A stretch of DNA of 64,000 nt, from the NCBI GenBank assembly GCA_028564705.1, contig JAPXFQ010000132.1, forward strand, positions 434,001 to 498,000. Direction: 5' to 3'. Below the pieces are notes generated by a model. It did not search any database and was not told the DNA's origin. It worked only from the letters and a program-made list of their open reading frames with translations. Origin of the DNA: Apricaphanius iberus. Lineage: Eukaryota > Chordata > Actinopteri > Cyprinodontiformes > Aphaniidae. The position numbers and the translations under genes are program-made. Positions 48,271-60,100 of the stretch are shown here, piece after piece (position 1 is the first letter of the stretch; each line of letters begins with the position of its first letter).

Positions 48271-48910
48271 ATGTCTGAGGGGTTCTATATAACTCTACCT
48301 TCCAATGCCAGTGGGGAGGTATTTAAAGATAACGCAAGCTAAAATTATTCAACCAAAATTTCCAAGGCTATTGAGCTAAGTGGAGACTCGGTAGTGGGGC
48401 TTTGTGAAATCGTATATCCTCATACATGGTATAACCTGTCAGATCTGCAGTCGTACATCCATTCAAGGAAGGTTGTGTATGAGGTGGGAGAGCTACAGAA
48501 ATCTTTAGACGAGAGGAATAAGCCCTGTCTAGAATATGCCAGCTCCAAGTTTTCTGGAGGGGGATCATTTGAGAGACCTCAGGACCTCCTATGAGGGACA
48601 GTCTCCAACAGATCTGCGCCATATCCTGCGGATCTTGGTACTGGTGTATGCAACCTGTTTGTTTTCCTTTTCAAACTGTTTTTGACACCCCCTCACCTCT
48701 ACTCGGTGTAGTAAACATAAAAGGAAAATTTGGTGACGTGATTCGGTTAAGGTATAACACAGTCCATTACCTCCCCGTTTCAAAAAAGCTAAATTAAGAC
48801 AATCTCCATACAGATAAAAACATATTGGAACGAGTGTGTGAACTTTGTATACGGGAAGACGATCGAGAAGCTACACTTTAAACCAGTTATGACACCTGCT
48901 GTAAAACGGC
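48271..48910 (+). pseudogene. Capsid-like (penton/minor capsid?) protein of Maverick/adintovirus type
   Basis: The ATG at 48,271 starts 'MSEGFYITLPSNASGEVF', an N-terminus I associate with a conserved protein of Maverick-type animal elements. A stop interrupts after 23 codons, then 'IELSGDSVVGLCEIVYPHTW' follows in the same frame. The first frame ends at about 48,598. The C-terminal part continues in other frames to about 48,905 ('FGDVIRLRYNTVHYLPVS' and 'VNFVYGKTIEKLHFKPV'). The middle is probably shortened. Jelly-roll minor capsid (penton) identity is inference; the family membership is firmer. The gene runs toward the minus-strand ATPase of copy B and is separated from it by a piggyBac piece. 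Confidence 0.65.
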
Positions 48911-48918
48911 ATACTTAA

Positions 48919-49213
48919 CCCTATAGGCGGCGGGGTTTTTTCTATAAAATATTCCATTTTGATATCACTAGTTCAAAGTGTTGTAGCTTTAATATGGTTA
49001 CAGATAAAGGTTCACTGTAAATTAGAAAAATCTTCAGTATGATCCTAAGTTTGTGACACAAGCAAAATCATACATCTAATTTGCATATTATTACATCATC
49101 AGGCATTGGCAATATTGGATTGCATGACTTTTATAATTTTTTGCATTATTACATTTTTTAAAACTTTTATTTCATCAATAATTGTATTTTTCTATTTAGA
49201 TGTTTCTATATAT
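48919..49213. mobile_element. piggyBac non-autonomous element, left-end fragment (copy 2)
   Basis: After TTAA (48,915-48,918) it starts 'CCCTATAGGCGGCGGGGTTT' and matches 13,968-14,265 closely over about 290 bp ('gatatcactagttcaaa', 'gtttgtgacac', 'gcatgactttt'). It ends at about 49,213, where virus-like ATPase sequence begins, so the right end is missing. Confidence 0.85.
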
Positions 49214-49214
49214 T

Positions 49215-49485
49215 AATGAGGATTTTTAATGTGATTAAATGTTTTATGCTTGCTGAAAGTAACCGAGGCCTGCAGATGTAATAAGAGTTGTTTTTCAGAG
49301 ATGTGCAGTACCAGTCTGATTGTTCATGTATGTTTCCCCTTGAGAAACAAATTCTGAGTCAGCATCATCACACTCATGTTTCTATGGTGTCGGTATTCTG
49401 TGAATATTTTTACAACTTCAGGGCTCTCTGCAGCTTGAAAGAGCAGGTCATCGAGAAGCTCAAGGAAATTTCAATCGAACGCAAC
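49215..49485 (-). pseudogene. Packaging ATPase, C-terminal part (copy B)
   Basis: Minus strand. Reads 'LELLDDLLFQAAESPEVV' with an acidic Walker B-like motif, then 'YRHHRNMSVMMLTQNLFL' with a sensor-type Gln-Asn. Copy C has the same segment at 55,400-55,520 ('YRHHKNMSVMMLTQNVF'). This is the FtsK/HerA-type ATPase that packages DNA in Maverick, adintovirus and NCLDV-related systems. A stop follows soon after. The N-terminal half is at 51,121-51,413, on the far side of a Penelope-like insertion. Confidence 0.8.
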
Positions 49486-51120
49486 TGGACTTGGTAATTT
49501 GTCTTGAAAGACGTTTCACCTCTTATCCAAGATGCTTCATCAGTTCATGCTCGCCGCTGACCAGGCTGGGACTGGTCCAACTAACTGGTGTGGATACTCA
49601 GCTATTTAACCTTTTGGAGGGCTTTTACAAGACTGATTATGTCATTGGATCCTTTGTGCTCCATGTCTTAATCACGGTCGTTGGCGCGTCGCCTATTGGT
49701 GGAGGTTAGGTTTCGGCTTCATTAGTGCCCTATTGTGTTATAATGACAGTCGTTGGAGTCACAGTTGTTTATTTTACTAGAGGTTAAGTTGTTGAGTCTC
49801 CTGGAGAGGGATGAAAGGGCAGCATTGTAAATTGGAGATAAGTGATTTCTCAGGCCTCCTCCTCTGTTAAGCGATGGTTTCTCTATTTTTACATAGATGG
49901 ATTCTTTTACTCCTCTTTCAAAACATCTGTCCTCTCTCATCTCGTCTAATATCTGGACATTTCTGTCCTCAAAGGAGTGGGCTTTATCCTTAATTTGTTA
50001 ATGAACAGCAGAGTCAATGCCTGAGGAGTTAGCTCTCCTTTGTTGGGCCATGCGTTTGTACAGTGGTTGTTTGGTTTCGCCAATGTAGAGGTCCTTGCAT
50101 TCTTCATTGCACTGGATTGCATACCCCAGGTTGCTTTTGTGTGCGTGTGGTGTTCTGTCCTAGGGATATACAAGTCTCCGTCTGAGTGTGTTGCTGGTTT
50201 TGAAATACACAGGGATACTGTTTGTTAAAAATCCTTCTGAGTTTTTCAGAAATCCCAAACACATATGGAAAGACTACATTGTTTCGTTTTTTTTCTTTTT
50301 CAACCACTTTGTTGGCTTTCTCTCTGGAACTAGCTGCAGTTTTCACAAAAGTCCAGCCGGTGGTGACCACAAGTTGTGAGGGTGTCTCTCACGTGCTTGC
50401 GTTCTTCCCCTTGGGCCTGTGAGCTGGTGGGTATGTTATCAGCACTGTGTCACAGGTTCCTGATAACACTAAGCTTGTGTTCCAGTGGGTGGTGTGAGTC
50501 AAAAAGTAGGTATTGGTCTGTGTGTGTGGGTTTTCTGTATACCCCAATGTGGAGCCTTCTGTCCTTTCTCCTCTGGAAGACACAATCTAAAAAGGGCAAA
50601 CTATTGTCCTTGACATCTTCTCTGGTGAATTTGATGTTTCTGTCCACTGAGATTATGTGTTCAGTAAAACCTTGCTCCTCTTTGGTTTTGATTTTAACCC
50701 ATGTGTCATATACGTATCTAAACCAGTGGACAGGTGTTATTCCTTCAAAGGAGTTCAAAGCTCTGCACTCGACCTCCTCCATGTATAAATGTGCCACAAT
50801 TGGAGGAACTGGTGAGCCCATGGTACAGCTGTGTTTCTGTCTATAAAACTTGCCATTGAACTGGAAATATGTGGTGTTCAGGCACAATTCCAGAAGTTGT
50901 CAAACGTGTTCTGGTTTGAGTTTTGTTCTGTTTTGGAGGGAGTTGTCCTGTGTAAGTCGTTCTCTTTCTGTGGCCATGGCCTCCATGGTAGGAATACAGG
51001 TGAACAGTGAAGTCACGTCATAGGAAACCATTGTCTCATCTGGATCCATTTTTAGGTTCCGGACTTTGTTCACAAAGTCTATGTAGTTTTGGATGTGGTG
51101 TGGGGTGTCTACCACCACCG
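49486..51120 (-). mobile_element. Penelope-like retroelement, 5'-truncated, inserted in the ATPase
   Basis: Minus strand. Reverse-transcriptase pieces are 'TPHHIQNYIDFVNKVRNLK' and 'MVSYDVTSLFTCIPT' (50,900-51,118), then 'GSPVPPIVAHLYMEE' and 'FRYVYDTWVKIK' (50,450-50,887), where the second catalytic pair reads Tyr-Asp instead of Asp-Asp. Further down come 'YTENPHTQT'-region frames, a GIY-YIG endonuclease region in broken frames (about 50,050-50,180, 'CKDLYIGETK'-like), and 'GVKESIYVKIEKPSLNRGGG' (49,722-49,940). It ends near 49,490 with 'cttgaaagacgtttcacctc'. The start of the protein is missing. It splits the viral ATPase and so inserted after the virus. Confidence 0.85.
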
Positions 51121-51413
51121 GTCTACCACAGGTGGCAGATCAGGGGGAATAAAACTTCATCTTGTAAGGAATGAGGCAGTCCTTCGACGAATTTAATTGT
51201 TTTATTAATCTACATCAAATCCTTATACAATGGTTGGAAGTGTGTATCCACACAATGTTTTCAGGTACAGAATCCGTGACATTCAGACAATCAATCAACA
51301 TTCTTTACAAAAAATGATTTTCCGCATCCTGACGGCCCGACCACAAGACAGGAGAATGGAGTTTTAAATTTACGATCAAAGTTAATCACATGCGGCTCGC
51401 TCTGATGCTGCAT
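51121..51413 (-). pseudogene. Packaging ATPase, N-terminal part (copy B)
   Basis: Minus strand, ATG at 51,413. The Walker A motif reads 'GPSGCGKSFFVKN', a complete P-loop (GxxGxGKS type). It continues through 'FQPLYKDL' and 'FVEGLPHSL' to about 51,125, where the Penelope-like element interrupts. One stop and a frame change occur after the P-loop. It follows polymerase copy B directly, the same order as in copy C. Confidence 0.8.
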
Positions 51414-51446
51414 GTTTTCCTCTCAATAACTGAATGGTAGCGATGT

Positions 51447-54400
51447 TCAGTCTGGGAACAATCTGCGTTTGTCGTAGACCACCCTGAAAGTTTTAGTGAA
51501 TGAGTGATTTGTCAGATGGAACCCGTTTTTATCACGTTTAATGGTATGCTGAGGCACCTTTAGTACCCCTTCCCTCTCACCACCCAGGTAACCCTCCACA
51601 AGTCCTGTCATTGAATCGAAGTTTACCCTGTCACTGCATCCAATGGTGCGTGATATACCCTTGGCTCTCATTACGACCTTACTTGTTTGTCTCGTCTGAT
51701 AAGTCTCTTTGGCCCTGCAGCAACAAACTCTTGAATTGTGTCCCCTGGCGGGAGCTCATTTGTCAAGCCACTTAAATAACTGCCTATCGGTAAAGAGCTC
51801 TCACCATCTTGAACAACATAGATCACACTGTCTGTGTCAAGGTAGAGCACTCGCTCCTGGAGCTGATGAAGGTATCTAAATAACTCTAAACGTGCGTAAG
51901 CAGTTGTAAAGGCAGTAACAAACACATTGGTGGTTTTGTTAGGGGGTGTTATACATTTAGTATTGTGCTTCCACTGAATCAGTACGAGCTTGGGATTCAA
52001 AAAGCTGAAGTATGTCATGCAAAATTGCCCTGAAAACAGGAACTCAAAAAAACTGGTCAGGACGTTTAGTGAGTTAGGTTTGGGGGTGATTGTTTTTTGG
52101 CGCAAACTTTCCCAAAAAGAGTTCAAACACAGCTTGACGTTTTGCAGGGTTTAAACTTATTTTTGCTGGATCTAGCACCACCCCCTGATTCTCCTTCAAA
52201 TTCGACTTATTTCTGCTTGTCTTCTTCGCTCTCTACACCTACCGGGTAACCTGATGCCTCCTGCTTGGTCTTCAAAAAGGTGTTGACATAAGCCGTAAAG
52301 ATCTGATCACTCTTCCGGTAAAAATGCCACACCTCAATGAGGTCAATAATTCTGTAACCATGTGAAAGAGCTTCTTTAAGAGCTTCTTCTCTTCTGACAC
52401 CTATACACCTGTTAAGGCTCTCTCAGCGTTAGTGTGGGTACAACTGTGTGTCTGGTTGTTCTCCAATGCACATGTGCAACAGAGGGTGAATACAAGCTTT
52501 CCATTATCTGTTCTGAATGGTAAAACAGGGAAATAAAGACCGCGAGGTGATGAAATGACTGCTTTGATGAGCCCATAATAATTTATAGGATCGTCATAGT
52601 TTTTCCTGATGTTGATAGGATGTCCCACAGGAAAGCTCTTAGTTTTTTGAATGAATGGATAAAGACTACAAACATCCTGGTAGAGTTATTCTGCAGCCCT
52701 TAATGAACAGATTATCTAACAGCACAGGTGCGCCCGCTAAAAAGAGCTTCACGTGTAAGCGGCGCAGGAGCCATGTATGTCGTCATGAACTGTTTCACCT
52801 CAGCGTTGCTCTTCAACTCCTCCAACTCTAAACCATGTACAGTCCTCAACACATGCTCTCTCTCCATGGTAGCAGCATACAGGCACACTAGTAAGTGGAC
52901 TCTCAGGCATCAGATAGCGACATGTTCTGCAGCCATGAAAGTCACAACCATTGAACTCAAATCCAGGGGTATCTTGATTTGGAATCAAGGTATCCATCCA
53001 AAAAATACGGACCAAACTTTCTTTCACCACCCCTAAGAGCATGCTGTATTCTGACCCCCCTTGTATATCCAACATACTCAAACTACTCTATCGAAGCTGT
53101 GGAGAACTGCTTAAAGTGCTCACAATAGTCTGTTGGTGAAGGAACAGCAAGTGTCAGCCTTTAGATTATTGCTCTGAAACACCTTCATGCATGCTGAAGC
53201 AATGGTAATCCTGTTAAATGGGTCAATCTGACTGTCCTTAAAAAATTTTGTGATGAAACCTTCTACATCCCTAAAGGAGAATCTCCACATCATTCTTACA
53301 GTAGAAGAGAGCTTCCTTTTTAAAATCAAACACACACTTGCTAGCCTCTGTGTACCATATGTTGAACTGTTCCTGATCGGCACAATGCATCTGGTCAACG
53401 CCATAATATGAGGGTTGTGGGTAGAGACCTACATAATTCATGTTGTCTGAGGATGAGAAACGGTGTGGAAAATAACCCTTACTATGCTCAGGAAAACCTA
53501 GGGCTTCCGGCATTTTTGCCAGCTTCATACCGAGAAATGATGAGCCATCAATAAAGCGTAAACCATAATCCGGGTCTGTGATACTCAAGATTTTACAGCC
53601 TTGCATAATGTCAGGATTCAAACCCATCTCAGTCATGGCATTCAGCACAAGGTATGAGTCGAAAGGTCTAGCATTGTGGGCAACAAAAGTGTAATTCCGA
53701 CGCCCAGGCCTCCTTATTTTACGAATGAAATAATGAATACAGTCAGCACCATAGGCAGACCACCCATCTCCAGACATCGTCTTTGAACAGATCAGAAACG
53801 GAACATGCACACCTCCAGCACTAGGGTATTTTTCAATATCATAAAAAAAACACCTTTTCTTCTATTCCTGTGTCCACAGGACAGGTTTGGATGTAACATT
53901 TATGCTCTATTAGAGGTAGGTTCTTGTCAAGCTTGCATTTCCTCCCACGACACACTTGCTTCTTCCCTGTTGTGAGGCTCTGGTTATAGTTTAGATCACA
54001 GTTAGGACGTTTCTTCACCTGGTCACACCAACTAGCCATCACACCGGCCTTGGGTTTCACCTCGGGTACTTTGTCAAAACATGTCTGGTTTTTACAATAT
54101 ATGTTACAGTCAGGGCATCGAACGGATGCTGTAATGTCCTGTGCGCAGGCTGCATTGTTGCACACAGCACATGACCCTTTACAAATATGATTGTATTTAT
54201 GACCTATGGGCTCGAAACAGTAGTCACAGGTATAACCAGCCCCTATAAAAGTTTTTGATCCCATAGTAATGGTCTAGGAAGTGTAAGAGAAAAACAGTCT
54301 TGCTACGGTCCTCAAAATCAGTCTGAATCGTTCAAAGAGTTCTCTCCCCTGCTGTTCTGAGAAAAACAACAATTTTACGGTTCAACAACTTCTCGAATTT

Positions 54401-54740
54401 GTGGGTGTCACCTGATCCAACTGGTGTCTGTTCTGAGAGACTTGCACGCAGCTGTAGCTCCATGCCTAGCTGAATAGCTGCATCTGTGGTGATGTTAGGG
54501 TCTGAGACATGCTAAGCTAATAGCAAAACATAGCTTGTCATCTCTATTGTTCACTATATAAAGATGCCTCTTCTTCGATTTTATCAACTCACAATCTAGG
54601 GAGTTTTCAGCTTTTTGTCGGGCGCCGCACTAAGGTCACGCACTGTCTGAATTACAAACTCCAGTTGTTCTGTCGAGGCTATTTCCGCATTTAATTGGAT
54701 AACAGTTGAGTCACACGGATCCCCTCGACAAAGCCTGCCG
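51447..54740 (-). pseudogene. Maverick/adintovirus-like DNA polymerase B (copy B), nearly full length
   Basis: Minus strand. From the N-terminus: 'LEFVIQTVRDLS' and 'LYIVNNRDDKLCFA' (about 54,540-54,700), 'KLLNRKIVVFLRT' (54,390), a Cys-rich zinc region (53,839-54,264), the exonuclease domain with Exo I at the FFYDIE site (broken by one extra T in a T8 run near 53,845), Exo II 'VAHNARPFDSYL' and Exo III 'YCKNDVEIL'. Then come 'FEFNGCDFHGCRTC' (52,955), 'NAERALTG' and 'LKTKQEASGYPVG', and motif C 'YLDTDSVIYV' with both Asp (51,820). The gene ends at about 51,447. It is roughly 1,050 residues with at least five frame breaks. Such protein-primed polymerases copy linear viral genomes. Despite breaks, key motifs survive. 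Confidence 0.9.
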
Positions 54741-54854
54741 CTTTATTTCTTTATCTTCTATTCTTCAACGCTGACTTAGCACTGCGCTCTTCAGGTCAGT
54801 TGACTGTATTGGGTCCCTCCTGCTTGATGCAGCAAATAGCTATCTCCCTGACAC

Positions 54855-54862
54855 CTTTTATA
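54855..54862 (-). promoter_or_regulatory. TATA box upstream of polymerase copy B
   Basis: Minus strand TATAAAAG in 'gtgtataaaaggtgtcaggg', about 120 bp upstream of the first conserved polymerase N-terminal residues. It parallels the TATA box of copy E. Confidence 0.5.
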
Positions 54863-54869
54863 CACTTAA

Positions 54870-55165
54870 ATCATGGGCATCGACCGCAACTAAAAACCAT
54901 TTTTTCCGAGCTGCGGACGTAAGCGATCAAGGGGGGAGCGACAAATTCAGAGAAAGGGCATGTCAAGCCCTGATTAGTGGACTGGTTCTTATCAGGCTAA
55001 ATTAAGTTTGGTATCGTCTGACAATTTTACACATTGTCTGCAGAAAGTCGGGCCAGCAGTGTGTTAAGATTTCCTTTCATTTGTTGCGACTGGAGTTCTA
55101 TAACGCTTTCGGTAATGGCGTGTTTCTTTTTAAACACGCTGACATGATGCCTTACTTGGTTTTAG
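54870..55165 (-). other. Spacer between ATPase copy C and polymerase copy B
   Basis: About 300 bp. A short minus-strand reading 'KKKHAITESVIELQSQQM' (near 55,080-55,130) looks protein-like and may be the start of a further viral gene, now broken. I do not recognise it. Confidence 0.35.
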
Positions 55166-55169
55166 GGAG

Positions 55170-55811
55170 GTAGACAGCAGATAACTCTCCAGGAAGCACC
55201 CCCGTTCTCAGTCTGAACTGTTCTGGGCATGTATGGGTGAGGTCGACAATTAAATAGCCGTGTAGACTCTTTGTAGCATCCTCAAAACATTCCATTAAGT
55301 ATTTGGGTTGAGTAGGAAAAGATCTGTCGTACTAAAACACTGAAGCTTGACCTGTCCCTGGGTTTTTTAAATTAGACCATATAATTACTGTTCAAGCTGA
55401 TGGTTCTTGCGTGTTTCCCCTGATTGAACACATTTTGCGTTAACATCATAACACTCATGTTTTTGTGATGTCTATATTGGGTAAATATTTAACCACATCA
55501 GGGTGTTCAGAGGCCTGAAATAGAACATGATCCAGAATAAAAAGGTATGTTTGAAGATCCAGAAAAAGGTCTTCATCCTCAAGACGCAGGCAGTCCTTTT
55601 ACAAGTTTCACAGCTTTATTGATCTTTTGCAATTCACGATACATGGGTTGAAAATAAGTATTTATCCAAAACACATTTGTAGGTACAAAATCCATAACAT
55701 TCATACAATTTTCCAATACATTTTTTACAAACTCCAATTTTCCACATCTGCTGGGGCCTGCGATTAGGCATGAACATTTTAAATCTAGGGTCAAAGTCCA
55801 CTTCATTCATT
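55170..55811 (-). pseudogene. Packaging ATPase (copy C)
   Basis: Minus strand. The P-loop reads 'GPSRCGKLEFVKNVLEN', where the final Ser/Thr of Walker A is Leu. Then 'FQPMYRELQKINKAVK' and 'VKGLP', 'YRHHKNMSVMMLTQNVF', and a C-terminal part down to about 55,170 ('GVLPGELSAVYLPKTK'). Frameshifts occur at 55,580 and after. The same segments occur in copy B at clearly diverged sequence. Role: ATP-driven genome packaging in Maverick/adintovirus-type viruses. The lost Walker A residue and the frameshifts make it inactive. Confidence 0.85.
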
Positions 55812-55859
55812 TTTTTAATACCCAAATGGTAAAGTTTTACTGTCTGAAAAAAATATGTA

Positions 55860-56785
55860 TTTTGTCAAACACCACCTTAAACCTTTTATCAAATGATGCG
55901 TTTGTTAGACGAAAACCGTTTTTATCATGTCTGACGGTATTTTGGCGCATGCATAGTTTTTTTTCTCATTTTGTAAATAACCTTCCAACAGGTCTCTGAC
56001 AGAATCATGGTTTACTGCGTTTGAAGTCTGAATGTTCTGAGTGATGCCCTTCGCTTTTAAAACAGTTTTCTTACTGTGTCTCAGCTGGTAACCAGAACTT
56101 TTAGGACCCGCAGCAACAAACTCCTGTATTGTATCTCCAGGGGGTAATTCGTTAGTTAGATCACCCAAGTAGTTGCCTGTTTTTAATGATTCTTCACTTT
56201 TTCCTGTTATGAAAATTAAGGAGTCGTTATCCATGTAAAGCACGCACTTCTGTAGTTTCGATAGATAACTGTACAGTTCTAGACATGCGTAGGCTGTTGT
56301 GAAGGCAGCTATAAAAACATTAGTGGTACGATTCCAAGGAACGCTGTATTTTTTATCACACTTCCACTGTAGCAGAACGAAACTGGTATTGAAAAAGTGG
56401 ACATAGGAGATGTATTTCCTGAAAACATTAACTGAAAAAGCTCATCTGACTGACTGATTGAGGTTTGAGTCAGGTCATTTTTCTGCCCAAATTTCCCCCA
56501 TCATCTATTCAGTGTTTAGCAACCTGTCTTTTAGCTCGGTTTAAACAGATCTTGAATGGGTCTAAACCAATCCCTTGATTTGTTTAAAATCTTTGATGTA
56601 TTTGTCCCAACTCTCCTGATCGGTGGCGCCATCTGGGTAGCCTGACGACTCCTGTTTTCCTTTTAGAAACGTGTGTATCTCGTTTTTGAATATTCTGTCG
56701 CTTTTCCTTTCAAAATGTGTAACCGTGTTTTAAGACCTCATTTAACTCAATATTCTCCACTTTCTTCAGTGGGTTACTGTTAATA
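55860..56785 (-). pseudogene. DNA polymerase B, C-terminal part (copy C)
   Basis: Minus strand. Motif C reads 'YMDNDSLIFI' (Asp-Asn-Asp instead of Asp-Thr-Asp) near 56,235. It is followed by 'LTNELPPGDTIQEFVAAGPK', which is identical in copy B, and 'KAKGITQNIQTSNAVNHDS'. Upstream bases to 56,785 hold the palm region in other frames ('FLKGKQESSGYPDG'-like near 56,640). The N-terminal portion continues at 60,540 beyond an insertion of about 3.7 kb. Frameshifts break it. Confidence 0.85.
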
Positions 56786-56789
56786 CTTT

Positions 56790-57155
56790 TATATGCTTTA
56801 CATATATTTGGGTAAACATTTTTGTGTGTAGTGAAGTACTAAGAACATATACTTGTGTAAGGGTCATATATACAATTACAATTATGTGAATATGTGATCG
56901 TGGGAAAACTCAGTGTTTATGGCAGGTGGTTATTTGGGAGGAGAGAGCTGAATGTAACCAGAATCAAGGAGTGAAAAGGGAGTTGTGCTGGGATAACGAG
57001 AAACATAACTCACACATGAACTATTCAAGGTCTCGGGGAAGCGAAAGGTATATGGAACGACAGGTCACTGAGTTGTAAAACTGTTAGTGGAAGAGTACTG
57101 AACTTTGAAACTGTAGAGCTCTTTGTTTGTACGTAAGTAGGAAGGTCGTACTGCT
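56790..57155. other. Unassigned insert flanking the LINE
   Basis: About 365 bp without viral or LINE homology that I can see. It ends in (TAGA)n at 57,158-57,180. With the LINE it forms the material inserted into polymerase copy C. Confidence 0.4.
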
Positions 57156-60100
57156 GTAGATAGATAGATAGATAGATACTTTATTCATCTCCAAGAGAAA
57201 TTCACAGTTCTAGCAGCTTACGGGAACACAGGGGCATGCAGGGAAAATACAGTATAAAAATTTAAAAGAAGAACTAAGGTAAAATATAATGGTATAAAAA
57301 AGTATAATGTCTGCCAGTCCAGTTCAGGTGCAGTTGTGCAGATGTCAGTATACAGAAACACTTGAGTAATGGTCAGTTTGTACATACTTAGAGTCCAACT
57401 TGTAGATGTATGTGTATGATAAAGTGCATGTGTGACTGAAGGTGCATGGTGTGATTAGCATTAAGTCCAGTGTTCTATGGTTGATTTTATCGCCCTCCCC
57501 CTAGAGTTGTTGAAGAGCCGCATGGCGTGGGGGAGGAACGATTTCTTCAGTCTGTCAGTGGAGCACGACAATGACAGCAGTCTGTCACTGAAGCTGCTCC
57601 TCTGCCTGGAGATGGCGTTGTGCAGTGGATGGTGTGGACTGTCTATGATGGACAGTAGCCTGTTCAGAGTCCGTTTATCTGCCATAGATGTAAGGCTGTC
57701 CAGCTCTGTGCCAACAACAGTACCGGCCTTCCTCACCAGTTTGTTCAGGCGTCCAGCGTCTTTCTTCTTGAGGCTGCCCCCCCAACACACCACTGCGTAC
57801 ATGAGGGCGCTCGCAACTACAGACTGGTAGAAGATCTGTAGCAACTTCTTGCAGATGTTGAAGGACGCCAGCCTTCTGAGGAAGTACAGACGGCTCTGTC
57901 CTTTCCTGCACAGGGCGTCTGTGTTGGCAGTCCAGTCCAGTTTGTCATCCAGCTGCACTCCCAGGTATTTGTAGGTGTGAACAACCTCCACACAGTCACC
58001 TTTGATGTTGACAGGCTCAAGGTGCGGCCTGATTCTCCTAAAATCCACCACCATCTCCTTGGTCTTGGTGGCGTTTAAGAGCAGGTGGTTAAAGTCGCAC
58101 CACGTGACAAAACGTTGGATCAACTACCTGTATTCCTCCTCCTGTCCACTCCTGATACAGCCAACAATAGCTGTGTCGTCCGCGAACTTCTGCACGTGGC
58201 AGAGCTCCGAGTTGTACTGGAAGTCGGACGTGTACAGGGTGAACAGGACCGGAGAGAGCACAGTTCCCTGCGGTGCTCCAGTGTTGCTGGTAACAGTGTC
58301 GGACCTGCAGTCCCCCAGTCGAACGTACTGAGGTCTGCCGGTCAGATAGTCTGTAATCCATGCCACCAGGTCTGATCTTACTCCCATCTCTGTCAGTTTG
58401 TGCCTGAGGAGCAGAGGCTGGATGGTGTTAAAGGCGCTCGAGAAGTCCAAAAATGTAATCCTCACAGCACCACTGCCTCTGTCCAGGTGAGAGAGAGAGC
58501 GGTGAAGCAAGAAGATGATGGCATCCTCCACTCCAACCTTCTCTCTGTAAGCGAACTGCAGAGGGTCAAGAGCGTGGTGGGTCTGTTGCCTCAGGTGATG
58601 GAGCAGCAGCCGTTCCATGGTCTTCATCACATGGGACGTCAGGGCGACCGGCCTGAAGTCGTTCAGCTCCCCAGGATGTGGTTTCTTGGGGACTGGAATG
58701 ATGCAGGATGTCTTCCACAGCTGGAGGACCCTCCCCTGTCCCAGGCTCAGGTTGAAGATACACTGTAGGGGGTGTCCCAGTTCCTGCGCACAGGTCTTCA
58801 GTAGTCTGGGGGAGACCCCATCTGAACCTGTAGCTTTGCCGGGGCGTAGCCTCCTCAGCTCTCCACATACCTGAGCTGCTGTGATGGTGGGTGGTGTGAG
58901 CGGGGGAGGGGAGGTGTCCTCCTCTGTGCTGGAGATGGCTTGTGGGGTTGGGTGGGTGGGGGTTGCTGTGTTCATAGGTGCAGGGAGATCAAACCTATTA
59001 AAAAACTGGTTTAACTGGTTTGCTCTTCCCACATCAGCCTCAATGGGGGCTCCTTTCTTTGAGCTGCAGCCAGTGATGGTCTTCATCCCCTCCCATACCT
59101 CCCTCATGCTGTTGTTCTGCATCCTCTGTTCTATTTTCCTTCTGTATTGCTCCTTCCCCTCTCTGAGCTGGACTCCGAGTTACTTCTGTATCCGCTTGAG
59201 CTCCTGTGTGTCACCATCTCTGAAGGCCTTCTTCTTCTGGTTCAGGAGGCCTTTGATGTCACTGGTTATCCAGGGCTTGTTATTAGCGAAGCAGCGCACA
59301 GTTCTTACTGGAACAACAACGTCCATACAGAAGTTTATATAGTCCGTTGTGCAGTCAACCATCTCCTCCATGTTGTCATTGTGAGACTCCTGCAATGCGT
59401 CCCAGTCAGTGGTCTCAAAGCAGTCTTTCAGAGCCTGCTCAGCTTCAGGAGACCACTTCCTGAATGAGCATATGGTTATTTGTGACCTCCTCACTTTTGG
59501 TGTGTATTGAGGTTTGAGCAGGACGAGATTGTGGTCTGCTTTCCCCAGTGCAGGCAGGGGGGTGGCACTGTATGCATCCTTGACGTTTGCATACATCAGA
59601 TCTAAAGTCTTATTTCCCCTGGTGTTACAGTCCACATACTGGTGGAAAGCAGTCAGTGTTTTTTCCAGTGTAGTATGGTTGAAGTCCCCAGAGATAAGCA
59701 TTAGAGCCTCAGGATGCTGAGTTTGTAGTTTAGCTGCAGCGCTATGTATGACGTCACACGCCGCCTCCGCGTCGGCGCGCGGAGGAATGTAAACAGTGAC
59801 AACAATGGCGTGGCTGAACTCCCGCGGCACGTAGTAGGGACGTAAACTTACAGCCAAAAGTTCAATGTCCTTGCAACAGTGGGATATTTTAACGCTCACA
59901 TGCCCAGGATTACACCACCGTTTGTTTACATACAGTGCAAGTCCTCCGCCTTTGCGTTTCCCGCAGGCTCTAGCGTCTCTGTCCGCTCTGACTGTGCTGA
60001 AGCCCGGTAGCTCCACGTTAGCATCTGGGATGCTAGCTGTTAGCCACGATTCAGTGAGGCACAGTAAACTGCACTCCCTGTAGATCTTGACATTCTTTGT

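Noticed and set aside
48919..49213. Herpesvirus-piggyBac fusion (Teratorn) as an explanation for the virus-like cluster
   Set aside because: The polymerase has the zinc-rich, protein-primed Maverick-like layout and no herpesvirus gene is visible. Only a piggyBac end is present.
58566..58874. ORFs on the plus strand and in other frames across the LINE (57.4-60.4 kb)
   Set aside because: They are shadows of the long GC-rich minus-strand LINE frame.
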